NCBI GenBank assembly: GCA_963971305.1
Contig: OZ020307.1
Coordinates: forward strand, 16,071,501 to 16,135,500
Source: Arcuatula senhousia
Taxonomy: Eukaryota > Mollusca > Bivalvia > Mytilida > Mytilidae
Direction: 5' to 3'
DNA: 64,000 nucleotides
The notes beneath the pieces are model-generated. The model made no database searches and was not told the DNA's origin. It saw only the letters and a program-made list of their open reading frames with translations. Shown here in pieces: positions 28,101 to 40,100 of the stretch (position 1 is its first letter; each line of letters begins with the position of its first letter). Both the position numbers and the translations under genes were made by a program.

Positions 28101-31100
28101 TCTAGTAGTGAAATATCATTGACCCCCAACATCTAGTATCCAAGTTATGGACCTTAACCAAGAACTTAACCGAAGTCATTCATGCGTAAAATATAGGTCA
28201 CAGTGACCAAATTTCTAGTGGGTGGTGTCACCTTACCTAAGACACATCTAGTAGTGAAATATCATTGACCCCGAACATCTAGTATCCAAGTTATGGACCT
28301 TAACCAAGAACTTAACCGAAGTCGTTCATGCATAAAATATAGGTCACAGTGACCTAATTTCTAGTGGGTGTTGTAGCCCTACCCAAGACCCATCTGGTGG
28401 TGAAATATCGTTGACCCCCAACATCTAGTATCAGAGTAATGGACCTTAACCAAGAACTTAACCAAATTAAGTGTTACGGACGTACGGATGTACGGACGTA
28501 CGGACGGACGGACGGACAAGGGTAAAACTATATGTCCGATCCACATACGTGGTCGGGCCATAAAAATTATTTCTGGCCAAAACAGAAAAACACACCGACT
28601 CAAATTAAATGGTCGGTCCGACCCTAAGTACATTTTGGTAGAAATTTTTTGTTTTTTTTCAGCATCTTATCACAGCCTTTAGAAATTTGTATCTGACAAT
28701 TAAAATAAAAGAAAATCGTTAGCTTAAACAAATTTACTTCTTCCGGATATCCTATAGATGTAGAACACCTATCCAAGCTAAACCTCGTGCGACACCCAAA
28801 AATACTAAACGCGCAATACCAGTATTATATGTAGGATTTTTTTCTGACGACAATGAATGAAAAGATAACAATTAGAGGCTCAAAGCAGCCTGAATCGTTC
28901 ACTGGCTAAAATTCCTGGTTTTTAGACTTTATGACATAACAAATTTTTAGGGACATTTGTTCAAAAAGGGACATACAATTGATTAACTGAAATTAAAAAG
29001 TGAAGACTTAAATGAGCCGAACATTTGTTGCTGTTATTTTTTTACGATATACGAGCTATAACACTAGTCGCAACCAAATATTGTTACCCGGAAGTTTATT
29101 GATAGTGAAAGATCACTTTTTGTGAGAATCAGAGAATGTCACTCCATGTGAATTTTGTCGCAGATCTTAAATATACCAAAAATAATCGTTAAGCCTGTAT
29201 TTCAAGGCCAGAAATCGTTTTAATATTGTCAAGACGATTCTATTAACCAGGACAAGTCCAGATTTAAAAAAAAGTAATTTAACGTTATTAATTGAACAAA
29301 ATAAACTGTTTTTGCATTATTTATAATTATTCAACAAATATACATGGAATGACATTCTTCGATTTCTAATGTATATTACATTAATTAAAGGTAATAACAA
29401 AACTACCGAACTTGAATGATCAATCTCACAGTCCAGAGAAACTGACAAAAACGAATCAGTCATACCGGAGAATTGGTGGATCGCAATGGTCCTGACTAGG
29501 TACAGGCATTTCAAACGAAATGGTGGGTTAAACCAGGTTTTATGGGGCCAAACCTCCCTCTTCCATTGCGATCTTAGGATCGGGTAATGATCATAGAACA
29601 CAACATAGTTGTGAGACACAATAGGGATGTTGATGTGATCATCTCAGTACAGCAGACCAGTCAAACACTAATTAAAACAATGTAAATCACCAAATTCCGG
29701 GTCTCGGAATTGAGGTTGCGACTTTAAAAACTCAGTGACTTTTGTTAAAATCATGCTACCTAAACAAAAAATTAAGGGTTTGCAATATATTAAGTAACAA
29801 GGAAAAGCTGTGAAAATGGCCGTCAATTTTTATGTTGTAAAAGGAATAGCTCCTAAAACTCATGGTCTTGCAACTTTGACCTTTAACTTATTTTATACAT
29901 CGTGATGTGCCTAGCAATGTACATTATACATTTCTCTAATATCTTAATAGTTTTTAAGAATTGATCTTAAGAAGTGTGAAATTTTGAAAACATAAGTATA
30001 CAGGGAAATAACTCCAATATATAGATTGTAGATCTTCTTCAAAATTTCAGATTTGTAAGCTCTAGATTTTAAGCAGATGATTATAACGGAGAAGCTCTTC
30101 TTTCTGCACGATTCCAGAAAGTAAAATACAGCTTTTAGAATTATTATGACTAGTAAAGATCCTGAAGGTTTCTATTTCCTGGTAGATATTTTACCTCCGG
30201 TCCGTATATACGTTATCAAAAGAGGTCTTTTTTTGTAAAATTGTGATTATCACATGCAAAACACGCATTTTTTATAAACCAATAGTGCAAGATGCCGTAC
30301 ACTGGGAAAGTTGTTTATTTTCAATACGCCGTACAGTTCTACGCAATTCGCCGTACACCGATCAAAATACATTTTCTTTAAAATAGATGAAAAAAGAGCA
30401 TTTCTTCAGCAAATTCGGTTGGCATTCATTTATCTATCACTAAACCTGTTAATATTCGATGGAAGTCACAACGAAGCAGCTCTTAAATGAATGATTTTAG
30501 CGCTTGGAAACTACGAGTGCTACTTTTGACAGGTACTACCTCACCCTAATTGCGTATATTTTTACATGGAAAACTATTTTTTATAACCAAAATGAAGAGA
30601 AACAAGTTCTTAAACGTCTACAGAATCTGGAATTCACGTTAAATCTTTGCTTCATGCCATAAGAAGCGCATAAATGATAAAAAATCTGACCCCGTCAGCC
30701 GTATCATCATAGTTTTTACGCTTCGTTAGTATGCAATTTCCGGTGTCAATGATACACAGTGTTTATTGATTAAAATAAATTTCACTACTTCTACCTTTAC
30801 CTAGCATGCTATATGTATTTACAATTACTATGCTTCACACTAACCTGCTGAAGGTTTCGTTCTGGTCGTCATTAAACAGACAACATATCCCCAGGAGGAA
30901 GGCACACAGACCCTGGACCAGTAGTTCATGTTCATCACTGTCAGAGGCTGACACTTGTGTTATAAGCTGTCATTGGTTTAGGATTAATATATCTTATCTA
31001 ATTTCTAACCATCTGCACAGTATGTTGTAAATCACACTTAAACATATTGAGACAATTTTGTTTCCAAGCATCCTTGCACATTTAATTAATTATTACCATT

Positions 31101-34100
31101 TTTTTTTTTACAAATTTTTGCCTTTATTCATGGGAGAAAGGGATCTACAACTAAATTTTAGATAAATTTGGATTTTTAACATAGGATTCAATTGATTGTG
31201 CCTTTATCTTATTTATTCTGCAAAAAATATAATTGTAACTTAAAGGACCATTTAAACACAGAGGGGAAAGGCATACAACAATCATTTTCTTATTTAAACC
31301 AACAGGGTGTAAATTGAGTTTTGAAAACATGGTGTAAGAATTTGTGCTGATCATTTTATCTATAGCTGATCAAAAAGGATACAAATGGCACATTGGCAGT
31401 ACTCGTTAGGAAATGAGCTACAACCACAGTACTATCACTCATCCAAGCACTTAATAACATCAATAATCCAACCCTGGTCTGCATCTTACCACCCTGTAAA
31501 TAAATATGGTTACAATTAAAACTTGCATCAGGCCTTCATTGAATACCGTATAGAGGGTTATTTTTGCGGGGGTAAATTTTCGCGGTTTCTTGTGTAATAA
31601 GGTATCTGAGAAAATTTTGCGGGTTTTATTTTCGTGGTTTGCGAATATCTTTGTATATGATTTGCATTAGATGGATATTTTCACAGGATTTTTTTTTGCG
31701 GTTTCCATCAACCCGTGAAAAAGGCGAAAATTAAACCACTGCGAAAATAACCCGGTATACAGTAATATCTTGCATCAATATTTCGAATGTGCATTCAATT
31801 TGATATTATTTTTCTAATTTAAACATTTAACCAATCTGTTTGCACATCAATTTTCCTGCACACTTTTATTTTCAACAAAGACTGAAATTAATGAGTGAAG
31901 TTAAAACAGTTTAGAAGTACCAACAGCCTGGTCTCAATGATCAGAATAGATATTGGTTTTATCTTTACTAATTCCAAGTTTTCAGAAAAAAAAATCCCTT
32001 GATCATATGGAGTTGTATTATAAATAACAATCATGATGTTTAATTTTACTAAACATTCCAATCATAATTTAATATTTGGTAAGTCTACATATAGGAATTA
32101 ACTAGTACCTGTGCTAATATATTACAACATTGTTGAAGCAGTGATATTGGAGGATTTCCTAAACTGGTGGCTAATTGTACTCTTAACAACTGTTCCTTCT
32201 GAGATGGATTATCTAGCACTGCATGGAGCAAGGCAGTGGCAGCAAACCAGTTAGACAGGGAATCAGTACTAAATAGTCCTCCACATAACAACTGACCAGC
32301 AGTTATAGTGTTAACTGAAATGTAAAGGGAGGGAACCAGTTAGACAGGAAATCAATACTAAATAGTCCTCCACATAACAACTGACCAGCAGTTATAGTGT
32401 TAACTGAAATGTAAAGGGAGGGAACCAGTTAGACAGGAAATCAGTACTAAATAGTCCTCCACATCACAACTGACCAGCAGTTATAGTGTTAACTGAAATG
32501 TAAAGGGAGGGAACCAGTTAGACAGGAAATCAGTACTAAATAGTCCTCCACATCACAACTGACCAGCAGTTATAGTGTTAACTGAAATGTAAAGGGAGGG
32601 AACCAGTTAGACAGGGAATCAATACTAAATAGTCCTCCACATCACAACTGACCAGCAGTTATAGTGTTAACTGAAATGTAAAGGGAGGGAACCAGTTAGA
32701 CAGAAAATCAGTACTAAATAGTCCTCCACATCACAACTGACCAGCAGTTATAGTGTTAACTGAAATGTAAAGGGAGGGAACCAGTTAGACAGGGAATCAA
32801 TACTAAATAGTCCTCCACATAACAACTGACCAGCAGTTATAGTGTTAACTGAAATGTAAAGGGAGGGAACCAGTTAGACAGGGAATCAATACTAAATAGT
32901 CCTCCACATCACAACTGACCAGCAGTTATAGTGTTAACTGAAATGTAAAGGGAGGGAACCAGTTAGACAGGGAATCAATACTAAATAGTCCTCCACATAA
33001 CAACTGACCAGCAGTTATAGTGTTAACTGAAATGTAAAGGGAGGGAACCAGTTAGACAGAAAATCAGTACTAAATAGTCCTCCACATCACAACTGACCAG
33101 CAGTTATAGTGTTAACTGAAATGTAAAGGGAGGGAACCAGTTAGATAGGGAATCAGTACTTAATAGTCCTCCACATAACAATTGACAACTGACCAGCAGC
33201 TATAGTGTTAACTGAAAGATAAAAGAAGGGATTTGGAATCAGTACTAAACAGTCCTCCACATAAAAACTGAAACATTAAAGAGGGATCATCGTTTGCAAG
33301 CCATATCTTCTATAAAAGTTAGCACATATGTGAGAACATTGTAGAACTCCTTGAATGTAGAGTTGACTCCTTATAAAATGTAATGCTGTAGTGTAAATAA
33401 ATTATAGAAAATTATTTTTGTTAATCAAGAATGAAGAATGACAACCAATGTTAGCAAAATAGATAAATACCAGATAAATACCAGCTATTTTTGTCTTGTT
33501 AGTTATACAGGGGATTTAAAGTAACGGTGAGACAATCCAATGACTAACCAATGTAACATTCTAGTCTTGATATCAACCCATCAGTAAAAGCAGGAGGAAA
33601 ATGTGTCTGCACTAGCACTAGAGAGGTTTGGTTCTGTCTTACGTTGGACTGTATGAGACTGGCCTTCTTTAAATAGTTTTGCTACACTTACATTCAAAGC
33701 AAAATTTTATCTACCTACCATCGGAAGTAGTAGGAAGGAGTGTCTGTACAATCTGTGACTGGCCGACTTCATTCTTGAACAGGAATGATTGGAAGCAATA
33801 TAAAACAGCACATCTCAGAGCAAATGGTTGTTTCTCATTCACCATAGACATTAACAGCACTACTATGGCAGGTCTGAAATAATTAAGGTTCTGAATAACA
33901 AGAACGCTAGATAAAATGATATTGTACATGGATTTATAAAAAAAAAATATGTGATGAACTTGAATTGCATAAGAATTTTAAGATAGTTAAAGCAAATAGC
34001 TTTTTTTTTCAAACATGGAAGTTATAGCTAACATTAAGGTGATCTAGACTTAATTTGTAAGTTTAATTTAAGCTTAGTAGTAAATATGATTTATGTTGTA

Positions 34101-37100
34101 AGAGAGAAATTATGTTATAACAATGTATTCATCATACAAAATATGCTCAAGAAAAAGTGCAACTCCTTATGAAAGAAAGTATCTACATTTTGTAACATCA
34201 TAATGGACAAATTTTCTGTCATTTTTGCAGGTGGTACAGCAAGTATTGAAACGACTATTTGGTCAGCACTGGTTGCAAAACATACCTTGGAGGTGTTGAT
34301 GGAGCTAAAACTGATGCAAAATATTCCTGGTTTTGTAGATTTCCTCTGATAACTTCAGACACTGTGTTTATTGTCTGGAATAAAAGCATTCATACTAAAA
34401 CATCAATAATTTAAAATCTGTCAAAGTCAAAAATGGCCCGATTTCGTTAAACAGGAAATAAATGAGCGACAGACCTGACATCGAATCCCATGTTTTGGAA
34501 CCCCACACTGATGCTGTGTACAAAATATCACTAGGTGGTGATAAGTTATTGCTGAGAAAACAGTTCATCCCTGCCTCCATCAAAATCTGTCTTATAAACT
34601 GGATTTAACTCCATGAAATTCTGCTGTAAACCAAAATTTAGCACTTTGCCATGTTGAGTAATACAGACATATCTTTGCACCTTTTTTTACAGTTCTTCTT
34701 ACATTAAAGTTTTACTAACCCTTTTTTTTATAGTGAAATAATGGGTACATATTGTGGTTTTGTATCACTGACACTTTATCATGATAAATGCTTTATCGGT
34801 AATTAGTACATTTTTCCTTTGATGTGTACTGGCTGATAAAGTCTGTCTCACGAACAGGTGTGTATCACCGAAATTATCGGGTCAGTACGTTACGTCACAA
34901 TTAATTACCAATAAAGAGAATATATGACTTTTTGATTTTGAGATCGACTTTATCACTTGTTTTTTGGTTCACCCTTCGGGTTCACCAAAACAAGTGATAA
35001 AATCAATCTCAAAATAAAACAGTCCTATATTCTATATTTACCTCTGTTAATACATCAGCTGGTACCCCACTGGCCATCAATATCGTACACAGTTTCATCA
35101 GAAGTCCTGAAAAATACAATCATTAATAGAGATATAGATATACAGGTATTTCTGTTTTTGTTTTTTGGGGGGTCTAGAGCTTTGGAGAACAAATGGCTCA
35201 ATTTTACTACTAAATAAAGTATGTCTATGTATAACTAATTCTTCTGTCTAGATAAAATTATTTACTACAGACTAAAACTGAATGCTAAATTCGAAAATGT
35301 TCTAATGTTATCAATTCTATCTTAATCATGTATTGACAAAGTCATTAGCTCCAACACTTATTGACAAGGACATCAAACTCATATAAAAGATACAAACCAC
35401 TCTGAAACATAACTCTTTGACAAGCAGCAGTCTGTTGTTGTGGGTTGTTTGGTGAGACCAAGTTTCTTACTAACTGTAAAGGGAAAAAAATATAAGTGAC
35501 CAGTGTGTATTTTTTATTTCTGCTCCAAACTTTTTTTTCCAATGTTGTGTTATACCGGTAATTCAATGGTTTTTGTTGTTTGTAGGACTGTTTAAGATAT
35601 TTCAGATACTGTTTTACCTCAGGTACTTCAAAAGTCTTCAAACTATTTAACAATTTGTTCCTTTCCATTGTAAGCATAGGCTGATCCAGCCTGTCCCCTT
35701 TTTATGAAATAAAATTTTGGTTGATAATAAAGAAAATCATTTTGATCAGTCAAAGGGCCCCCCCACTAAGCAGGCAAAGTCAATTAAAAATAATAGTCAA
35801 ATTTAAGCCAGATTGAAAATCTGAATTTTAACAGGAGTAAGATTTACCAGTTGAAAAGGAAGAAACTTACACCAAGCATCAGATGTATGTTGGTGACTTT
35901 TTGTGCCGACCATCCTGCCTGAGATCTCTGTGATTCAGAGTCGAGGTCAAAAAACGGTGTCAACCTCTGAATATAGCTACTCTCTCGAAAGAAGTTCTGG
36001 TTTGATACATTGCCTTTCAGTAAGTTGGTTAATAACAGTAGGCAATCTTCTACAATTATACCTGCAAATAGAAAAAATATTCTGAGAATTTTTTTAACAG
36101 TGCAATAAGAAAGAAGCATTTTGAAGTATTTATTAAAGCATTTTCTGTCATGCATTTCTTGGGTACTTATTACATGTTTTGTTTCTTAATTTTGCTCAAA
36201 ATCTGAGTTTTCCTTTTCATAAATATAAAATTTAAACTTATTATATCTTAAATTTCATTTTTTCCTCTGATATTATGATTATGCATTCCAGTTACACCCA
36301 GGTTTGATGGGTTTCAAAATATATTGTAGTATTTGATCCTCAGGTGTTTCATAAAACATCTTAACTTTGAGTTTTTAGGTTTTTGTCAAATTTGAGAATT
36401 TCCTCAAATTTAAATAGGAAATCTTTAAAAGAAATCCTCAAATTTGAAATGATTTAAGAAACCATGCCCTGAACTTGATGTGTGTAATTCAAGTTTTTAA
36501 ACTTCTTTTTATAATAGTTGATGAAATGGTTTTAATCTTGAACTTTATAGCGTACCTCCATCACTACTTCCCTCCTCGTCTACAATAGCAAATAATCTCT
36601 CAAAGGCATTCTCAAATGCTACAATCTTTTGGATATTTCCATTGTTCTTTGTCAGTTGAATAAGCAGCAGCAAAGCCTATAAGAAGATAAAAACACCTTA
36701 ATCATTATTACCACTATTATTTTCAAAGTTAGTTTCTACATTTTTTTCACAATCATTTTCTATTGTGCTGATAGAAATTTGAATTATTTAAAAATTGTAA
36801 ACAATGCTCAAGTTATCTAAAATATCTGTTTTTGTGTGTGTTTGGGTTTAACACCCTTTTTGACACACCAGGGCCATTTAGGGTGGTCAATTTTAATGGT
36901 GAAGGAAACCAGAGTACCTAGAGAAACCACTGACAAACCTAATCACATACAGGTGTAAGATATCTGTAAAGAATACAAACATGATAAATGATTATGTCCA
37001 TTGCTACATCTTCTATAAAAGATCATACAAAATTGTGACTTACATCGTTCCTGATGATTTCTCTACTGTCAGATAACAGATCCATAAGCTTGGATACACC

Positions 37101-40100
37101 CATAGGACTGACTAAGATACACTCCTGTAACTCCTTACATTTGTTGGTCAATAGAATGGTTAGTAGCTTGACTGTAGGCCATCTGACATGGAAGTCATAC
37201 TCCTGTGAAAAAATTTAACAGTTTAAATATGTATTAAAAAGTTGATGAAGAAATTAAGTACCAACATACATGCTACTTGCTTATTTACACATCATGATAA
37301 CATTTAATGTTCTCAATGAAAACAGTTAGTACATTGAAATCTTACTAGTAATTGTATAAGTACATGTATTGGTTACAACCCTCAATTTGGATTTTAAACC
37401 AAATAAAAAAATTCTGTTCTAATCTCTTACCTTCTTTAGAATTGAGGTAAATATTATGGTTGTTTTATTTACCATTCTTATAGTGATATTTTGTCTACAA
37501 ATATTTTAATTCAATTTTTTGTTACAGAGCTCTTTTACAGAGAAAACAATCCTTGTTTATTTAAGTATCAGTACCTCTAATAAAGACAATAGCAGTGACA
37601 CATTCTGTGGACTCTTGGTAAAAATCTCTGTAAACTGGAGACCTAAATCTGCTTGTACATGGACTGGTGTTTCCTCATCTGTAGGATATACAATGAATGT
37701 TAATAATAGGCTATAGCTGAAAAATCATTATGTCTACACATATCGTTTGGGTTTCAGCAATGCATTGATATAAATAGACTAAAATATTGACTACTGTGGT
37801 TTCATTATTATTTGTTTGGGCTTAATGTTTCGTTGCTTTCGTGGGTAGCCTTCATCCACAAATTTTATACCCAACGAAAAAGAAATTTAACATTGATTTG
37901 TATGTTGGAGACATCAGAACCACGAAAATAAATGAATCCCCAGTAATAAGATATTGCTCATCAGATTTTATTCATCTGGCTCTAGTCCTGTGTCTTTTAA
38001 TTGTGGTATAGTCAGATTCTGTATTGTGTTTTATTTATATGTGTTGTATTTATATGATATTTTATATTTTAGTTTTGTTCCACAGCATTATCAGGTTTAT
38101 TTATATCTGTCAGTTGCTGTGTATTTCTATTTTATCTAGTTGTTTGTAGTCTGCTAGTTTCTGGAGCCTCTAGTTTCTTCTGGTCACATGATTTCTGTCA
38201 CATGACTTACTTCACTTTTCGGCGGGAATCTATTTCTAGGTCATTCTTTATTCTATTGTGGTAGCCATTAGATGTTCATTTCAATACTCTTTATTTCTGG
38301 ATACTTTCTCTATTCCTGGTGAAGGTATGTTTGCTTCATTTTAGTATTTAATAGTATTGCCCTATAATGTCCTATATTGAGAGAGTTTCTGAGAGTTCTT
38401 TACTTGAATAAATCTGAGACTGATAGATTTATGAAAGGGTCTGTTTGAATGATTGATTGTGAGTGTAAATCAACATAAATTTCAGATTAAACCATTTAAA
38501 ATCAGTTTTACAGTCAAGATGACTTAAATATGATGAATAATATTAAATGGTTCATTATTTTAATTGAATGAATGAATGGACATAAACAGGTTTAAACTTC
38601 ATTGTAAATTTCAGTTAATTTCTATAAAATCAATAAGTTCTATATCTCTAAATTTTGTAAAAACAGTACTGCAATATTCAGAAGTAAAATGTTTATGATT
38701 GTAAATATTTGTACTTCAGGTCTGATGATGTAGATTTGTTTATTACAAGTCAGATATTAGATTGAGGATCAACACACATTAAGCCTTTGTAAGATTTTAC
38801 AAGGTTGGTTATTGTTTTCTTTTGTATTTTTATAATTTTCATGGTTTGTATATGTTTATAAGCTGACTAGTTTTCATTTTTATGATACAAGCCATTTACT
38901 TATTTTTGGTAAATATATTCTCAGCAACTTACCTGTGAAATATCTAGAATATGCATTTATGTCAGATTCACATACATGTATGACTTAATTTATACAGTTT
39001 GTAGTATTTTGAATATTTATTCAAAATGGTGTAATAGTCTGATTTATTTTAGAGTTGTGCTATACACAGAGATGCAATTTACTCTGTAGTGTGTTACTAA
39101 TATGATTATAATTACATTTTATTTATAACTGTTGTTATTTAAAACTTATGATTCTTATTTTGTTATATATTGTAGGGTTTTTCCTTGTCATCCTTGAATT
39201 GACTGTTTTAGAACTGAATTGTCAACCATAATATGATGATTTGATTATATAAAGAACCCTAACCTGCGATTGTGTTTGTCTAATTTTATTATTGTGAAAA
39301 CCGGCCCAACCCGCACTTTCTACAATACTACATGTGGCGCCCAAGATTTATTCATCAGTGTTGACATTCCGATGTGTACTAGTACCAGCTGATTACGATT
39401 GGAAATTCCCGTTTCTATATTTAGGATGTGTGCGCACTAGTGTTTCTGAAAATAAGACTTTGAGAGGACGTACGTCATACTTCCGGAAGTGCTGAAAGTG
39501 CGGGTTGGGCCGGTTTTCACAATAATAAAATTAGACAAACACAATCGCAGGTTAGGGTTCTTTATATAATCAAATCATCATATTATGGTTGACAATTCAG
39601 TTCTAAAACAGTCAATTCAAGGATGACAAGGAAAAACCCTACAATATATAACAAAATAAGAATCATAAGTTTTAAATAACAACAGTTATAAATAAAATGT
39701 AATTATAATCATATTAGTAACACACTACAGAGTAAATTGCATCTCTGTGTATAGCACAACTCTAAAATAAATCAGACTATTACACCATTTTGAATAAATA
39801 TTCAAAATACTACAAACTGTATAAATTAAGTCATACATGTATGTGAATCTGACATAAATGCATATTCTAGATATTTCACAGGTAAGTTGCTGAGAATATA
39901 TTTACCAAAAATAAGTAAATGGCTTGTATCATAAAAATGAAAACTAGTCAGCTTATAAACATATACAAACCATGAAAATTATAAAAATACAAAAGAAAAC
40001 AATAACCAACCTTGTAAAATCTTACAAAGGCTTCATGTGTGTTGATCCTCAATCTAATATCTGACTGGTAATAAACAAATCTACATCATCAGACCTGAAG

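Noticed and set aside
32315..33270. Regular array as a CRISPR
   Set aside because: Units are contiguous 89-bp tandem copies with no variable spacers, in a eukaryotic intron, derived from exon 13.
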